Shown in pieces: positions 34,753-44,439 of a stretch of 52,741 nt of DNA. The translations under genes and the position numbers were made by a program. The stretch spans positions 1 through 52,741 of the forward strand of contig JAFLCL010000031.1 of the NCBI GenBank assembly GCA_017303575.1. Reading direction: 5' to 3'. The stretch's first letter is position 1; every line of letters begins with the position of its first letter. The notes under the pieces are model-generated. The model saw only the letters and a list, made by a program, of their open reading frames with translations, was not told the origin of the DNA and did no database searches. Source of the DNA: Deltaproteobacteria bacterium (GTDB lineage Bacteria > Myxococcota_A > Polyangia > Polyangiales > Sandaracinaceae).

Positions 34753-36588
34753 ATGGCGAGAGTGACCCACGTGCGTGGTGCGGCCCTGGCGAGCCTCGCG
34801 TGCCTCGTGCTCGCGGGGCAGGGGTGCGCGAGCTCGGAGGACGCCATCGACGCAGGCCTCGACGCCGACGAGCCGAGCTCGGACGCGGGTCTCGACACGT
34901 CGTCTCCCGCCGACGCAGGCGCTGACGTGGGCAGCGACGTAGGCAGCGACGTAGGCAGCGACGCGGGACCACCGCCCGATCGCGTGGTGAGCGCCTGCGA
35001 CGAGGTCGTGTTGCCAGGAGGAGCCTCGGGCACGATCGAGGTCGTCGGCTGGCCGCTGCTCTTCGCGACCGTCCGCGGCGAGGATCTCGCCTTCCGCGCG
35101 CCGGCCGTGGCGCGCCCCACGCTGCTCTCGATCGGGTCGACGGTCGTGCTCGTCCAGCCGCGGCCCGAGACCGGGTTCGACATACCGGGACTCGCCGCCG
35201 ACTGCGGCACCTTCCGACACGGCGTCGCGTCGGGCGATCCCCGGCCCGATGCCGTGACGTTGTGGACGCGGTGGACCGCGCCCGACCCGAGCACCGAAGG
35301 CGAGCTGTCATGGGTGTTGGCGACCGATCCGGCGCTCTCGGACGAAGTGGCTCGAGGTACGGCGCGCGCCCTTCCAAGTGCGGATTGGACGGTGCACGTC
35401 GAGGTGGGCGCGTTGGCGCCTGCCACGACCTACTACTTCGCGTTCACCGACCCGGACGGCGAGCGGAGCGTGCTCGGTCGAACGCGCACCGCGCCGGCGG
35501 CTGGAGTCGAGCACGTGCGCTTCGCGGTCGCGAGCTGTTCGAGCCTGTTCTCGGGCTACTTCAGCGCGTATCGGCGCATCGCGGAGCGGGACGCGCTCGA
35601 TCTCGTCATCCATCTCGGCGACTACATCTACGATTTCGTCGACGAGAACGAGCGAGTGCGCGTCCCTCCAGGCGGCGAGGTCGAAGACCTGGTGGATCTC
35701 GCATCACACCGACGCAGACATGCCCTCTACCTGGCTGATCCCGACCTGCGTGCGGCGCGCGCCGCGCACCCGTGGGTGATGCTCTGGGACAACCACGACA
35801 TCGAGACCGATCTCGCCGACTACGGGGGCGGCGTGCAGGCCTTTCGGGAGTGGAACGCGATTGCCGCACAAGCCCCCGGCGCGGAGCCCGACGTGCTCTA
35901 TCACCATCTCGCCTTGGGCGATCTCGTCGATCTCTACATGGTCGACATGTACGTCTTCCAGGGTCGAGACACGCTCCCCGGCGGCGCACCGAGCGCGCTG
36001 GGTACGGCGCAATACGAGTGGCTGACCACGAGCCTCGCGGCGAGCACGGCACGCTGGCGTGTGATCGGGATGCAGAAGGTCTTCGCCGAGTTCGGCGCGC
36101 TCAGCGGCTGGGAGGACCTGCCCGAGTCGCGCAGCCAGCTCGTCGACTTCTTCCAGACGCAGGGTGTCCTCGACAATGTCTTCCTCAGTGGCGACTCGCA
36201 CTTCTCGATCGTAGAGGACGTGATCGATGTCGACCCCGAGCGCCCGTACGATCCCGCGGTCGGCGTGGGTGCGATCGGCGGCGAGCTCCTCCCGACCTCG
36301 ATCACTCGAGGAAACTTCGACGAGCAGCTGGGTCCGGGCTCGGAGCGCGCGATCGCCTCGCTGCGTGATGGCTTCCTGCGAACGTACCCGCACCAGGTGG
36401 ATCTCGAGCTCACGAGCCACGGCTACGGCATCGTCGACGTGACAGCCGACCGCATCGTCGGCGAGATCTGGTACTCGCCCATCCTCGCACCCTCCGACGT
36501 CGAGACCTTCGGCCTCGCCTACGCGCAGCGCAGCGGACAGAACCGTTGGGACCGCACGCGCATCACGACGCCGACGCCGGGCGACTGA
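34753..36588 (+). CDS. PhoD-like alkaline phosphatase/phosphodiesterase lipoprotein
   Basis: 611 residues. The lipoprotein signal ends in LVLAGQGC, then comes an Asp/Ser/Ala linker with three GSDV repeats. An N-terminal Ig-like domain (about 145-250: FRHGVASGDPRPDAVTLWTRW) is the PhoD N-domain. The metallophosphatase part has CSSLFSGYFSAYRRI, LVIHLGDYIYDF, WDNHDIETD, VFLSGDSHFSIVEDV, typical metal ligands of PhoD enzymes that use Fe and Ca to cleave phosphate esters. Exact substrate unknown. ATG 34753 is preceded directly by an in-frame GTG, and TAGAGT (34733-34738) is a possible -10 box. It is anchored in the envelope and may act in phosphate acquisition. Confidence 0.85.
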   Translation: MARVTHVRGAALASLACLVLAGQGCASSEDAIDAGLDADEPSSDAGLDTSSPADAGADVGSDVGSDVGSDAGPPPDRVVSACDEVVLPGGASGTIEVVGWPLLFATVRGEDLAFRAPAVARPTLLSIGSTVVLVQPRPETGFDIPGLAADCGTFRHGVASGDPRPDAVTLWTRWTAPDPSTEGELSWVLATDPALSDEVARGTARALPSADWTVHVEVGALAPATTYYFAFTDPDGERSVLGRTRTAPAAGVEHVRFAVASCSSLFSGYFSAYRRIAERDALDLVIHLGDYIYDFVDENERVRVPPGGEVEDLVDLASHRRRHALYLADPDLRAARAAHPWVMLWDNHDIETDLADYGGGVQAFREWNAIAAQAPGAEPDVLYHHLALGDLVDLYMVDMYVFQGRDTLPGGAPSALGTAQYEWLTTSLAASTARWRVIGMQKVFAEFGALSGWEDLPESRSQLVDFFQTQGVLDNVFLSGDSHFSIVEDVIDVDPERPYDPAVGVGAIGGELLPTSITRGNFDEQLGPGSERAIASLRDGFLRTYPHQVDLELTSHGYGIVDVTADRIVGEIWYSPILAPSDVETFGLAYAQRSGQNRWDRTRITTPTPGD

Positions 36589-36676
36589 GTGCCAGGCCAC
36601 TCGATCCGAGCCTGACTTCAGGGCTCCTCGAGCTCGCGGCCTCTCGGTCGCCAAAACAATCTTCGGCGGACCAGGA

Positions 36677-36723
36677 AACACGCGCGACGAACCTCCGACA
36701 AGGGCGCTTCACAGGAGGTTCCC
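36677..36723 (+). promoter_or_regulatory. Conserved leader element, copy 2
   Basis: GAAAC, 17 nt, GACAAGG, then AGGAGG 5 nt before ATG 36724. AACCTCC (36690-36696) can pair perfectly with GGAGGTT (36714-36720) around a 17-nt loop and would hide the ribosome site. It is nearly identical to copy 1 and clearly related to copy 3 in front of an unrelated kinase gene. Confidence 0.6.
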
Positions 36724-37179
36724 ATGCAAGCGCTCGTCTCGATTCGAAACCCGCAGGTGTCCGCTCACTGCGAAGCGACCTATGCCGTGCTCGCCGAGTA
36801 CGCGAGGGACGGCCACATCCAGCTCGATCCGTATGTGAACGAAGGGGTCGCCAGCGCGCTGCTGCGACTGTCCGACGCGATGGAGATGCTGGTCATCGAG
36901 GGCTGGGACGACTGGACGCCGGCCGCGCTCGAGACAGCGTGTGTGTTCGTCGGCGGCCGTGACCTCCTGCCATGTCTCGGTCGGAGCCTCGTCGCGTTCC
37001 GCGAGTGGCTGTTCGCGACAGGACGCGCGAGCGACCGACACCTCGCGGACCTGCGGAGCTTCGTCGCCACGCTGCCGAAGACGGACACGATGAGCGGCAC
37101 CTCGCTCCCGCGAGCCAGCCGGGCGTACCGCCGCGCCGCGCGAGGGGCGGCGAAGCGGATGCACCGCAAGGCGAACTGA
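36724..37179 (+). CDS. Hypothetical protein with a degraded paralogue upstream
   Basis: 151 residues, soluble, no signal peptide. It reads MQALVSIRNPQVSAHCEATYAVLAEYARDGHIQLDPYVNEGVASALLRLSDAMEMLVIEG, is mostly helical, and ends in a very basic tail (RASRAYRRAARGAAKRMHRKAN) that could bind nucleic acid. I recognise no family. AGGAGG 5 nt before ATG 36724 is one of the strongest ribosome sites in the window. The related but degraded copy at 32598 with the same leader shows that the unit was duplicated locally. The 240 bases after it, up to the RCC1 gene at 37419, contain no gene I can support. Confidence 0.65.
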   Translation: MQALVSIRNPQVSAHCEATYAVLAEYARDGHIQLDPYVNEGVASALLRLSDAMEMLVIEGWDDWTPAALETACVFVGGRDLLPCLGRSLVAFREWLFATGRASDRHLADLRSFVATLPKTDTMSGTSLPRASRAYRRAARGAAKRMHRKAN

Positions 37180-37418
37180 CGCGGGGCGCACGAGGGGTCC
37201 CGTCTTGCGATCCGAGTCGGCCGCCCTGGTCGCCACCGTGCCAGAGACGGAGAGCGCGCCGCGCCAGCGGCGAGCGGCGCCGGTGGGTGGCTGGAGCCCA
37301 TCCGACCAGAGGGTCGCCACCGCCTTCACGGGCATCGGCGAGATCGTTCCGTTCCTCGCGCGGACGCTCCTCATGTTCCCGCGCGTGACTCTTCACCACC
37401 GAGCGTGCGAGCTCGCGC

Positions 37419-39071
37419 TCATGGACCCAAGTCGACGACGGCCACCGGCGTCGCGCGCGACGTACGCGCTCCGTCGCCGAGGAGTCCGTACGCGCCGTAA
37501 CCCCAACACATCACAGCGCCGCTCTCGCGCACGGCACACGTGTGATAGTAGCCGCCAGCCATGTAAATCACGTCGCCGAGGGAGCCTGCGACGGGGGTCG
37601 GAGTCAGCGACGCCGCGACCGTGCCGTTGCCCAGCTGCCCCTGCTCGTTCCAGCCCCAGCAGACCAAATCGAGTCCGCTCCGAGAGCACGTGTGGTGTGC
37701 GCCCGCCGCGATCAAGGCGGCCTCTCTCAGGCCGCCGGCGGCGCCTGGCTCCGCTCGGTGGGTCGTCGCGCCGTCACCGAGCGTACCGTCCGTATTGCGG
37801 CCCCAGCAGAGCACATTCCCCGCCGCGAGACGTGCGCACGTGTGATCATTTCCTGCGGTGAGCTCCACGGCGTCGGTCAGACTGGGAACGACCGCCGGTG
37901 CGAACCGAGAGGTCGTCGTGCCATCGCCCAGCTGCCCGTAGCTGTTCGAACCCCAGCAGAACACGCCGGTGTCATTCCGCGAGCACGTGTGGTCGCCGCC
38001 AGCGCGGACCTCCAACATCGGCTCGAGTCCCGCAACCTCGACTGGCACCAAGGATCCATCGACGGAGTCTAGCCCCAGCGCACCGTCAGCATTGCGCCCC
38101 CAGCAGATCACGGTGCCGTCTTCGCGGATCGCGCATGAATGGCCACCTCGCGCGGTGATCGCGACGGCGTCCATCACGCCCACGACGCTCACCGGGACGC
38201 GTGCAGTCGTCGTGGTGCCATCGCCGAGCTGCCCGAAAATATTCGAGCCCCAGCAAGCCACACTCCCTGTGCTCAGCAGGGCACAGGTGTGTGAGGCGCC
38301 AGCAGCGATGTGCACGGCGTCCGAGACGCCGGAAACGTCGGTCGGGCGGCTCGACCACTCCGTCCCGCGCGCCCCATTGCCCAACTGACCACGGCCATTC
38401 TCACCCCAGCACACCACGCTCCCGCCTCGTCGCAACGCACACGAGTGGTACTGGCCGAGAGCCACTTCGACGGCCCCGCAGTCTGGGGCTGTGCCGTCGA
38501 TCCTGCCGTCGCAGTCATCGTCGACGCCATCACAAATCTCCTCAGAGGGCACTCCGGGTGTCGCGCTGCACGGCGAGTAACTGCCGCCGACGCAGGACTG
38601 TGTCCCTGCGCGCCTGCAGGCACCGACCCCCACCTCACACGCAATGTCTGCGTCCTCATCGACATCGCCATCACAATCGTCGTCGAGCCCGTTGCAGGTC
38701 TCCACCGCAGGCACACCGGCCTCGGCATCGCAACTCTCGTGGCCTCCCATCGCGCATCGGAAATGTCCGGCACGGCGACACTCACCGATCCCCGCGCTGC
38801 AGGGCTCGCCCCCGAGACCCTCGTCCACGACGCCATCGCAGTCATTGTCGTCGTCGTCGCAAACCTCTGCGCCTGCACCGCACGCATCGAGGTGCGTGTC
38901 GGTCACGTCGACACCACCCCGCCATCCGTCGTTCGACCCTCGGTTTGACGTGTCGGACGGCAGCTCAGCGTCAGCCGCATCGAGCGGATCCCCCACGTGC
39001 GATGCAGTGCATGCGGATGTCCACGCGCAAAGCACGCAGAGGGTGAGCGGCGTCATGCGCCCCAGCAGCAT
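37419..39071 (-). CDS. RCC1-repeat lipoprotein with N-terminal MopE-like repeats
   Basis: 550 residues. The signal peptide MLLGRMTPLTLCVLCAWTSAC ends in a lipobox. Residues of about 65-190 hold three copies of the Cys/Asp repeat (CNGLDDDCDGDVDE, ICDGVDDDCDGRIDG), which probably binds calcium. The remainder is seven RCC1 units of about 50 residues, each of the form CWGxNxxGQLGDGTTTxRxxPVxVxGLxDAVxxxAGxxHTCA, forming a seven-bladed propeller. RCC1-type lipoproteins are abundant in myxobacteria, with unknown function; they are not expected to act as Ran exchange factors. ATG 39071 is chosen because a promoter-like TTGAGC-17-CATCCT ends 6 nt before it. Confidence 0.83.
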   Translation of the reverse strand: MLLGRMTPLTLCVLCAWTSACTASHVGDPLDAADAELPSDTSNRGSNDGWRGGVDVTDTHLDACGAGAEVCDDDDNDCDGVVDEGLGGEPCSAGIGECRRAGHFRCAMGGHESCDAEAGVPAVETCNGLDDDCDGDVDEDADIACEVGVGACRRAGTQSCVGGSYSPCSATPGVPSEEICDGVDDDCDGRIDGTAPDCGAVEVALGQYHSCALRRGGSVVCWGENGRGQLGNGARGTEWSSRPTDVSGVSDAVHIAAGASHTCALLSTGSVACWGSNIFGQLGDGTTTTARVPVSVVGVMDAVAITARGGHSCAIREDGTVICWGRNADGALGLDSVDGSLVPVEVAGLEPMLEVRAGGDHTCSRNDTGVFCWGSNSYGQLGDGTTTSRFAPAVVPSLTDAVELTAGNDHTCARLAAGNVLCWGRNTDGTLGDGATTHRAEPGAAGGLREAALIAAGAHHTCSRSGLDLVCWGWNEQGQLGNGTVAASLTPTPVAGSLGDVIYMAGGYYHTCAVRESGAVMCWGYGAYGLLGDGARTSRATPVAVVDLGP

Positions 39072-39077
39072 GAACAG

Positions 39078-39106
39078 AGGATGCGCGTCGCCGAACGCGC
39101 GCTCAA
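39078..39106 (-). promoter_or_regulatory. Leaderless promoter of the RCC1 lipoprotein gene
   Basis: On the minus strand TTGAGC (39101-39106), exactly 17 nt, CATCCT (39078-39083), then 6 nt to ATG 39071. Confidence 0.5.
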
Positions 39107-39161
39107 CCCCTACGCAGTACCAGAGGACATCGGTGGGCCGCGGCAACCGCGAGCGCGTGAC

Positions 39162-42100
39162 TCAGGCCTTCTCGAGGTCGCGAACTTCTTTGAGCACCTG
39201 CTCGACGCGGTCGAGGCTCTCGCCTGCGAGCTCGGGGGGGAATCGGCGCGTGAGCTTCATGTCGGGCGTGAGCTTCCACGGGCTCTTCGGCTGCGCGACC
39301 TTCTGCATCACCTTCGCGGGATCGAGGAGCGTGTCCTCGCGGAGGTGCAGCGTGACGCGATCCTTGGTCGCCTCGCAGCCGAGCACGCGCAGGCGCCGGA
39401 GCGAGGGACGAAGACGCATCGCGCGCACGTAGACCATGGCCGCCGCCGGCGGTGCGCCGAAGCGGTCCTCGAGCTCGCGCGAGAGATCGAGCACGTCGTC
39501 TTCCGTGTCGGCCTGCGCGAAGCGCTTGTAGAACGAGAGACGCAAACCCACGTCCTCGACGTAGTCCTCGGGGATGTAGAGCGGTGCCTCGAGCGAGATC
39601 TCGGTGTCGACCTCGTGCACGTTCGGGCTGCCGCGCAGCTCCGCGACAGCGTCTTCGAGCATGTGCATGAACATGTCGAAGCCCACGAGCGCCACGTTGC
39701 CGCTCTGCTGTGCGCCGAGCACGTCGCCCGCGCCGCGCAGCTCCATGTCGAGCGAGGCGACCTGGAAGCCTGCGCCGAGCTCGCTGAAGCGCTCGAGCGC
39801 CTCGATGCGTGCGCGCGCGTCCTCGGTGAGCGTCGAGGGCGGTGGCGTGATCAGGTAGCAGTACGCGCGCTCGCGTGATCGACCGACACGGCCGCGCAGC
39901 TGATAGAGCTGCGCGAGGCCGAAGCTGTCGGCGCGGTCGATGAGGATCGTGTTCGCGCGCGGGATGTCGAGGCCGCTCTCGATGATCGCAGTCGCGCAGA
40001 GCACGTCGTAGCGGCCTGCCACGAAGTCCGTCATCGACTGCTCGAGCGCGCTCTCGCCCATCTGTCCGTGCACGACGGCGAAGCGCGCATCGGGCACGAG
40101 CGCCTGCAGCTTGGCCGCGCGCTCGTAGAGGCCCTCGATGCGGTTGTAGACGAAGAAGACCTGACCGCCGCGCGAGAGCTCGCGCTGGATGGCCTCGCGC
40201 AGGAGGTGATCGTCCCAGCGCGTGACGAACGTGCGAACGGCGCGTCGATCCGCGGGCGCCGTGGTGATGAGCGAGAGATCGCGCAGACCGCCCACCGCGA
40301 GCTGCAGCGTGCGGGGGATGGGTGTCGCCGTGAGGGTGAGCACGTCGACCTCGCCCTTGAGCTTCTTGATGCGCTCCTTGTGCGTGACGCCGAAGCGCTG
40401 CTCTTCGTCGACGCAGAGCAGACCCAGATCCTTGAAGTGGATGTCTTTGCTCAACAGGCGGTGCGTGCCGATGACGATGTCGACCTTGCCGTCCTTCATG
40501 CCCGCGAGGATGTCCGGCTCGCGCTTCTTGTCGGTGAAGCGCGAGAGCGTCTCGATGCGCACCGGGTAGGCCTGCATGCGCGCGACGAAGCTCTGGAAGT
40601 GCTGCTGCGCGAGCACGGTCGTGGGACAGAGCAGCGCGACTTGTCGACCTGCGAGGGCCACGCGGAAGGCCGCGCGCATCGCGACCTCGGTCTTTCCGAA
40701 GCCGACGTCGCCACACACGATGCGATCCATCGGGTGCTCGTTCTCGAGATCGGTGAGCACCTCCTCGATCGCGCGCTGCTGATCGACCGTCTCTTCGAAC
40801 GGGAACGTGGCCTCGAACTCTTGGTAGGTGCGATCGGCCGAGACGAGCGGCGGGCGCTTGGTCGCGGCGCGCTGCGCATAGAGGCGCAAGAGCTCGTCGG
40901 CCATCTCCTGCACGTACTTGGCGACCTTCGCCTTGGTCTTGCTGAAGGTCTGTCCGCCGAGGCGATCGAGCTTGGGGCTCGCGCTCTCACCGCCCGCGTA
41001 CTTCTGGATCTGGTGGAGGCGAGTGACCGGTAGAAAGAGCCGATCGCCGCCCGCGTACTCGACGACGAGCACCTCGACCGAGACCGAAGCGACGCCGCGC
41101 ATCTCCTCGAACTTCGTCTGTCCGAGGGCCTTCTTCTCGAGGCCGAGGTAGCGCCCGATGCCGTGCTCGGTGTGCACGACGAAGTCGCCGACAGCGAGCT
41201 GACGGAGGTCTTCGAGGAACGCGTCTGCACCCTTGCCGGCCTTGCGCTTCTTCTCCTTCTTCCTGTGTGCGCGCGTGCCGAAGATCTCTTCTTCGGTCAC
41301 GAGCGCGAGCGCGGCCTGGGCGAGCACGAAGCCAGTCGCCACCGCACCGATCACGATCTCGATCGCGCGCGGCGGTCGTGTGTCGAGGCTCGCCGGAGAG
41401 AACGGTGTGGGCTTGCCGACGACCTTCAGCTCGTAGCCACGCAGCAGCGTGCCGAGGCGCTCGGCCTGGGTGCGCGTGCGCGCGGCGATGACCACGCGGA
41501 AGCCCGCGTCGAGCCACTCGCGGAGGCGCTCGGCGAGCGGGGTCAGCGCATCGTCTTTGCCCTTGCCCGCGCGCTGCGCGCCGAGCGTGGCGACCAGCAG
41601 CGCATGATCCTCGGCACCGAGCGAGAGCACGCGCTCGGGATCGACCGAGTCGAGCTGCGCGAACGCGCTCTCGCTCTCGTCGCCCGCGCCCGCGACGGCG
41701 AGGCGATGCACGAGCGCGACCTTGCCCTCGAGCACGCGCCCCACGATCTCGGCGGCGTCCGCGTAGAGCTGAAGGAGCGGAAAGCAGGCACCCTTCTGGG
41801 CGGCCTTGGCGGCGTGATCGGCCTCGGCGGCGTCGAGCTCCTCTTCGATGCTCCTGCCCACCGAGGTGGGGTCCAGGATCGCGACACGATGACCCTCGGG
41901 CAGGTAGTCCGCGAGCGTCTCGAGGCCTTCGTAGAAGGCAGGCAGGAGGCCCTCGATGCCGAGCACCATGCGGCCGGACTCGAGGTCTTCGATGAGCTGC
42001 TTCGCGGCGCGCGTGGGGATCTCGAGCTCGTCGCAGAGGTCGCGGATCTTGGTCCGTGCGAGCGCGATCTCCGAGAGACCGAGGAGGGCCTCGCGCACCG

Positions 42101-42905
42101 GGTGGAAGGCGATCTCCTTCGTCTGCCCCGTCGTCTTCTGATCCTCGGGGTCGAAGTGCTTGATCGACATCACGAGGTAGTCGTCGAGCTCGATGCGCAC
42201 CGGATGCCGAGAGTTCGGCGGGAAGATGTCGATCAGGCTGCCGCGCACCGAGAACGTGCCTGGGTCCTCGACCATCGGGACACGCAAGTAGCCGCCCTCC
42301 GCGAGGGTACGCACGAGCTTGTCGCGATCGACGTCCTCCTCCGCGCGCACGACCATCGAGCGACGGACGAGCGCATCCTTGGGCGGCACACGACGCACGA
42401 GCGCGGGCGCGGGCACCACCACGAAGTCGAGCGGGAGTCCGTGCGCGAGATGAAAGAGCGTCGAGAGGCGCTCCATCGCGGCGCGGCGATCGGGCGCGAC
42501 GTCCGCGTAGGGAGAGACGTCGGGCGAAGGAAAGACGAGGATGCGGCGCTCGTCGTTCGACGTGTCGGCGTCGTCGGCATCACCTTCGCGGCCGGTGAAG
42601 AATGCGAGGTCGTTGGCGAGCGAGCGTGCGGTGTCGAGATCGGGCACGACCACGACGAACGGCTCGCGGCTCGCCTTGCGCGCGGAGACGAGGAGGAGCG
42701 CCGCGGCCGCTGGCGGCAGGCCAGTGAGATCGACGCGGCGGTCCGAGACGATGCGCGCGACGGCCTGCGGCAGCGTGACGTTCGATCGCTCGAGCGCGCC
42801 GAGCAGCGCGGTGCCTCGCACGTTCTCTTCGGCCTCGCGCGCGAGCGGATCGTCGATCTCGCCGTCGTCGTTCTCGTGATCGTCGTCGTTGGGAGTGGGC
42901 GCCAC
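39162..42905 (-). CDS. mfd: Transcription-repair coupling factor Mfd
   Basis: 1247 residues from a GTG at 42905. Mfd removes RNA polymerase stalled at DNA damage and recruits UvrA. In order: UvrB-like homology module (about 30-350, FPSPDVSPYADVAPDRRAAMERL, VRGSLIDIFPP), RNA polymerase-interaction domain (VGDFVVHTEHGIGRYLGLEKK, near 590), translocase with Walker A GDVGFGKTEVAMRA, DEEQ box in CVDEEQRFGV, TATPIPRTLQ, and motif VI QLYQLRGRVGRSRERAYCYL. The C-terminal TRCF domain (VGLRLSFYKRFAQAD) then ends at LEKA. A Lys/Arg-rich insert (RAHRKKEKKRKAGKG) precedes the interaction domain. Length is normal. GAGG lies 17 nt before the start, weak for a ribosome site. Housekeeping gene. Confidence 0.97.
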   Translation of the reverse strand: MAPTPNDDDHENDDGEIDDPLAREAEENVRGTALLGALERSNVTLPQAVARIVSDRRVDLTGLPPAAAALLLVSARKASREPFVVVVPDLDTARSLANDLAFFTGREGDADDADTSNDERRILVFPSPDVSPYADVAPDRRAAMERLSTLFHLAHGLPLDFVVVPAPALVRRVPPKDALVRRSMVVRAEEDVDRDKLVRTLAEGGYLRVPMVEDPGTFSVRGSLIDIFPPNSRHPVRIELDDYLVMSIKHFDPEDQKTTGQTKEIAFHPVREALLGLSEIALARTKIRDLCDELEIPTRAAKQLIEDLESGRMVLGIEGLLPAFYEGLETLADYLPEGHRVAILDPTSVGRSIEEELDAAEADHAAKAAQKGACFPLLQLYADAAEIVGRVLEGKVALVHRLAVAGAGDESESAFAQLDSVDPERVLSLGAEDHALLVATLGAQRAGKGKDDALTPLAERLREWLDAGFRVVIAARTRTQAERLGTLLRGYELKVVGKPTPFSPASLDTRPPRAIEIVIGAVATGFVLAQAALALVTEEEIFGTRAHRKKEKKRKAGKGADAFLEDLRQLAVGDFVVHTEHGIGRYLGLEKKALGQTKFEEMRGVASVSVEVLVVEYAGGDRLFLPVTRLHQIQKYAGGESASPKLDRLGGQTFSKTKAKVAKYVQEMADELLRLYAQRAATKRPPLVSADRTYQEFEATFPFEETVDQQRAIEEVLTDLENEHPMDRIVCGDVGFGKTEVAMRAAFRVALAGRQVALLCPTTVLAQQHFQSFVARMQAYPVRIETLSRFTDKKREPDILAGMKDGKVDIVIGTHRLLSKDIHFKDLGLLCVDEEQRFGVTHKERIKKLKGEVDVLTLTATPIPRTLQLAVGGLRDLSLITTAPADRRAVRTFVTRWDDHLLREAIQRELSRGGQVFFVYNRIEGLYERAAKLQALVPDARFAVVHGQMGESALEQSMTDFVAGRYDVLCATAIIESGLDIPRANTILIDRADSFGLAQLYQLRGRVGRSRERAYCYLITPPPSTLTEDARARIEALERFSELGAGFQVASLDMELRGAGDVLGAQQSGNVALVGFDMFMHMLEDAVAELRGSPNVHEVDTEISLEAPLYIPEDYVEDVGLRLSFYKRFAQADTEDDVLDLSRELEDRFGAPPAAAMVYVRAMRLRPSLRRLRVLGCEATKDRVTLHLREDTLLDPAKVMQKVAQPKSPWKLTPDMKLTRRFPPELAGESLDRVEQVLKEVRDLEKA

Positions 42906-42979
42906 GGGTCGCTCGTCCTCGAGAGGGGCCGAGTCCTAGCACTCGCGGGGCGCGTGTGGCCCTCGATGCCGGCCCGACC

Positions 42980-44356
42980 TCACCGCTCGACGAGCACCGT
43001 CCGCGAGAGGCGGTACCCGTCGGGTACGCGCTCGATCGCGCCACCGAACAGCTCGCGCCTCAGCGCCCAGATGGCCGTGTGAACGCGCTTCTTGCGCGAC
43101 GCCTCGCCGATGCGCGTCCCCGGCCATGCGTACGCGAAGAGCGCATCCTCGGTGACCGAGGCGTCGCGCGCGTGGGCATCCATCAGGCACTCGACGACAC
43201 GGAACAGCGTGAGCCGACGCGCGAGCATCAGGCGCCCATCGCCGAGTCGCACCGCCTTCGTGCGCCGATCGCACACGAGCGCGAGCACACGAGGCGCCGG
43301 CTTCGACTCGGCCCAGCGGATCGCAGACTCGCGCACGGCTGCGATCTGCGCGCGCCACGCGAGGTCACGCACGCGCGGAGGCGCGCTCCCCGATGCATCG
43401 AGGAACGCGAGCTCGAGCGCAGCTTCGTTCGCTTCGGCGGCGCGACGTCGCGAGCGCTCCTCTTCGTCGGCGGCCCGCGTGAGCTCGCCCGCGGCACGGA
43501 GCGCGAGCACGAGGCGCGACGTCGTGTAGAGCGCGCCGGCGTGATCGCCCATCGCGTGGAGCTCGTCGCGCGAGCGCTCGAAGAGCTCGGCCGCGCCACG
43601 CGCGTCGGTCGCGAGCGTCGCTTCCGCGACGAAGCGGCGAGCGAGCGAGAGCAACCGCGGCGAAGGTCGTGACGCGCCGCGCGACGCGCCTTCGCGTGCC
43701 AGGAGGGCCGTTCGCGCGTGGTCGCCCTCGAGGAACGCCTCGAAGGTGCGCTGCACGAGCAGACTCTCTTCGGCGTCGAGGCACGCCTCGCGCTCGCTCT
43801 GTCGCCTCGATCGCGCACGCGCGAGGATGCGCTCGGCGTCCTCGAAGCATCGCGTCGCGAGCGCCCGATCACGAGCCCACAGCGCGATGTGACCGAGGAG
43901 GATCGCGCGAGTCGCCGCGAGCGAGGGGTGCCCCGACGGACGAGCGAGCGACGTCAACGAGGCGCGCGCGTCCTCGTGCGCACCGCGGCCGATGTCGGCG
44001 CGCGACGACGCGATCACGAGGCGCGCCCGGAGCTCGGGCGTGCAGCGAGTCGCGACGCGTCGCGCCCGGTCCCAGATCGGCCGCGTCAGCGCCGGATCGA
44101 GGCTGCCCACCAGCCACGGCTCGAGCGCGAGCACCGCCCTCGCCACGATCGACGGCGTGCGCGCGAGCGTGAGCGAGACGAGCTCGGGCACGAGGGGCGC
44201 GAGCTGCACGTGCGTGGCGACGGGGTCGTTGCGAAGCGTGGCGACGATCGTCTCGGCGGCGACGAGCCGAGTCAGACGATGGGATCGTTCGTGTCGGCGT
44301 CGCGCGCGCGCACTCGTCGGGGCCTTCGATCTCGGCACGCGTCGAGCTTCTACCAT
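42980..44356 (-). CDS. Transcriptional regulator with TPR-like region and C-terminal winged helix
   Basis: About 458 residues, very Arg/Ala-rich. The body (about 40-350) is a chain of helical pairs such as RARLVIASSRADIGRGAHEDARASLTSLARPS and LEGDHARTALLAREGASRG, resembling tetratricopeptide repeats. The C-terminus (LGDGRLMLARRLTLFRVVECLMDAHARDASVTEDALFAYAWPG, KKRVHTAIWALRRELFGGAIERVPDGYRL) is an OmpR/PhoB-type winged helix, here without a receiver domain. This layout inverts SARP/BTAD order and fits orphan regulators of myxobacteria. The start is uncertain: ATG 44356, or GTG 44338 preceded by GAAGCT at 6 nt. It is divergent from the peptidase gene at 44440, a possible target. Confidence 0.68.
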   Translation of the reverse strand: MVEARRVPRSKAPTSARARRRHERSHRLTRLVAAETIVATLRNDPVATHVQLAPLVPELVSLTLARTPSIVARAVLALEPWLVGSLDPALTRPIWDRARRVATRCTPELRARLVIASSRADIGRGAHEDARASLTSLARPSGHPSLAATRAILLGHIALWARDRALATRCFEDAERILARARSRRQSEREACLDAEESLLVQRTFEAFLEGDHARTALLAREGASRGASRPSPRLLSLARRFVAEATLATDARGAAELFERSRDELHAMGDHAGALYTTSRLVLALRAAGELTRAADEEERSRRRAAEANEAALELAFLDASGSAPPRVRDLAWRAQIAAVRESAIRWAESKPAPRVLALVCDRRTKAVRLGDGRLMLARRLTLFRVVECLMDAHARDASVTEDALFAYAWPGTRIGEASRKKRVHTAIWALRRELFGGAIERVPDGYRLSRTVLVER

Positions 44357-44439
44357 CGCGTGCGTGCGCGCCCTCGCGCTCGCGCCATTTGAGCGTGCTT
44401 TGAGCAGACGCGCGCGCCTTCGCCGCCACGCTGGGCGAC

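Noticed and set aside
33005..35377. Minus-strand open frame across the P-domain lipoprotein and PhoD gene
   Set aside because: Spans two genes and an intergenic promoter, with no recognisable domain.
37180..37418. Possible small gene between the 151-residue protein and the RCC1 gene
   Set aside because: Open frames on both strands exist, but none has a start signal, a motif or protein-like composition throughout.
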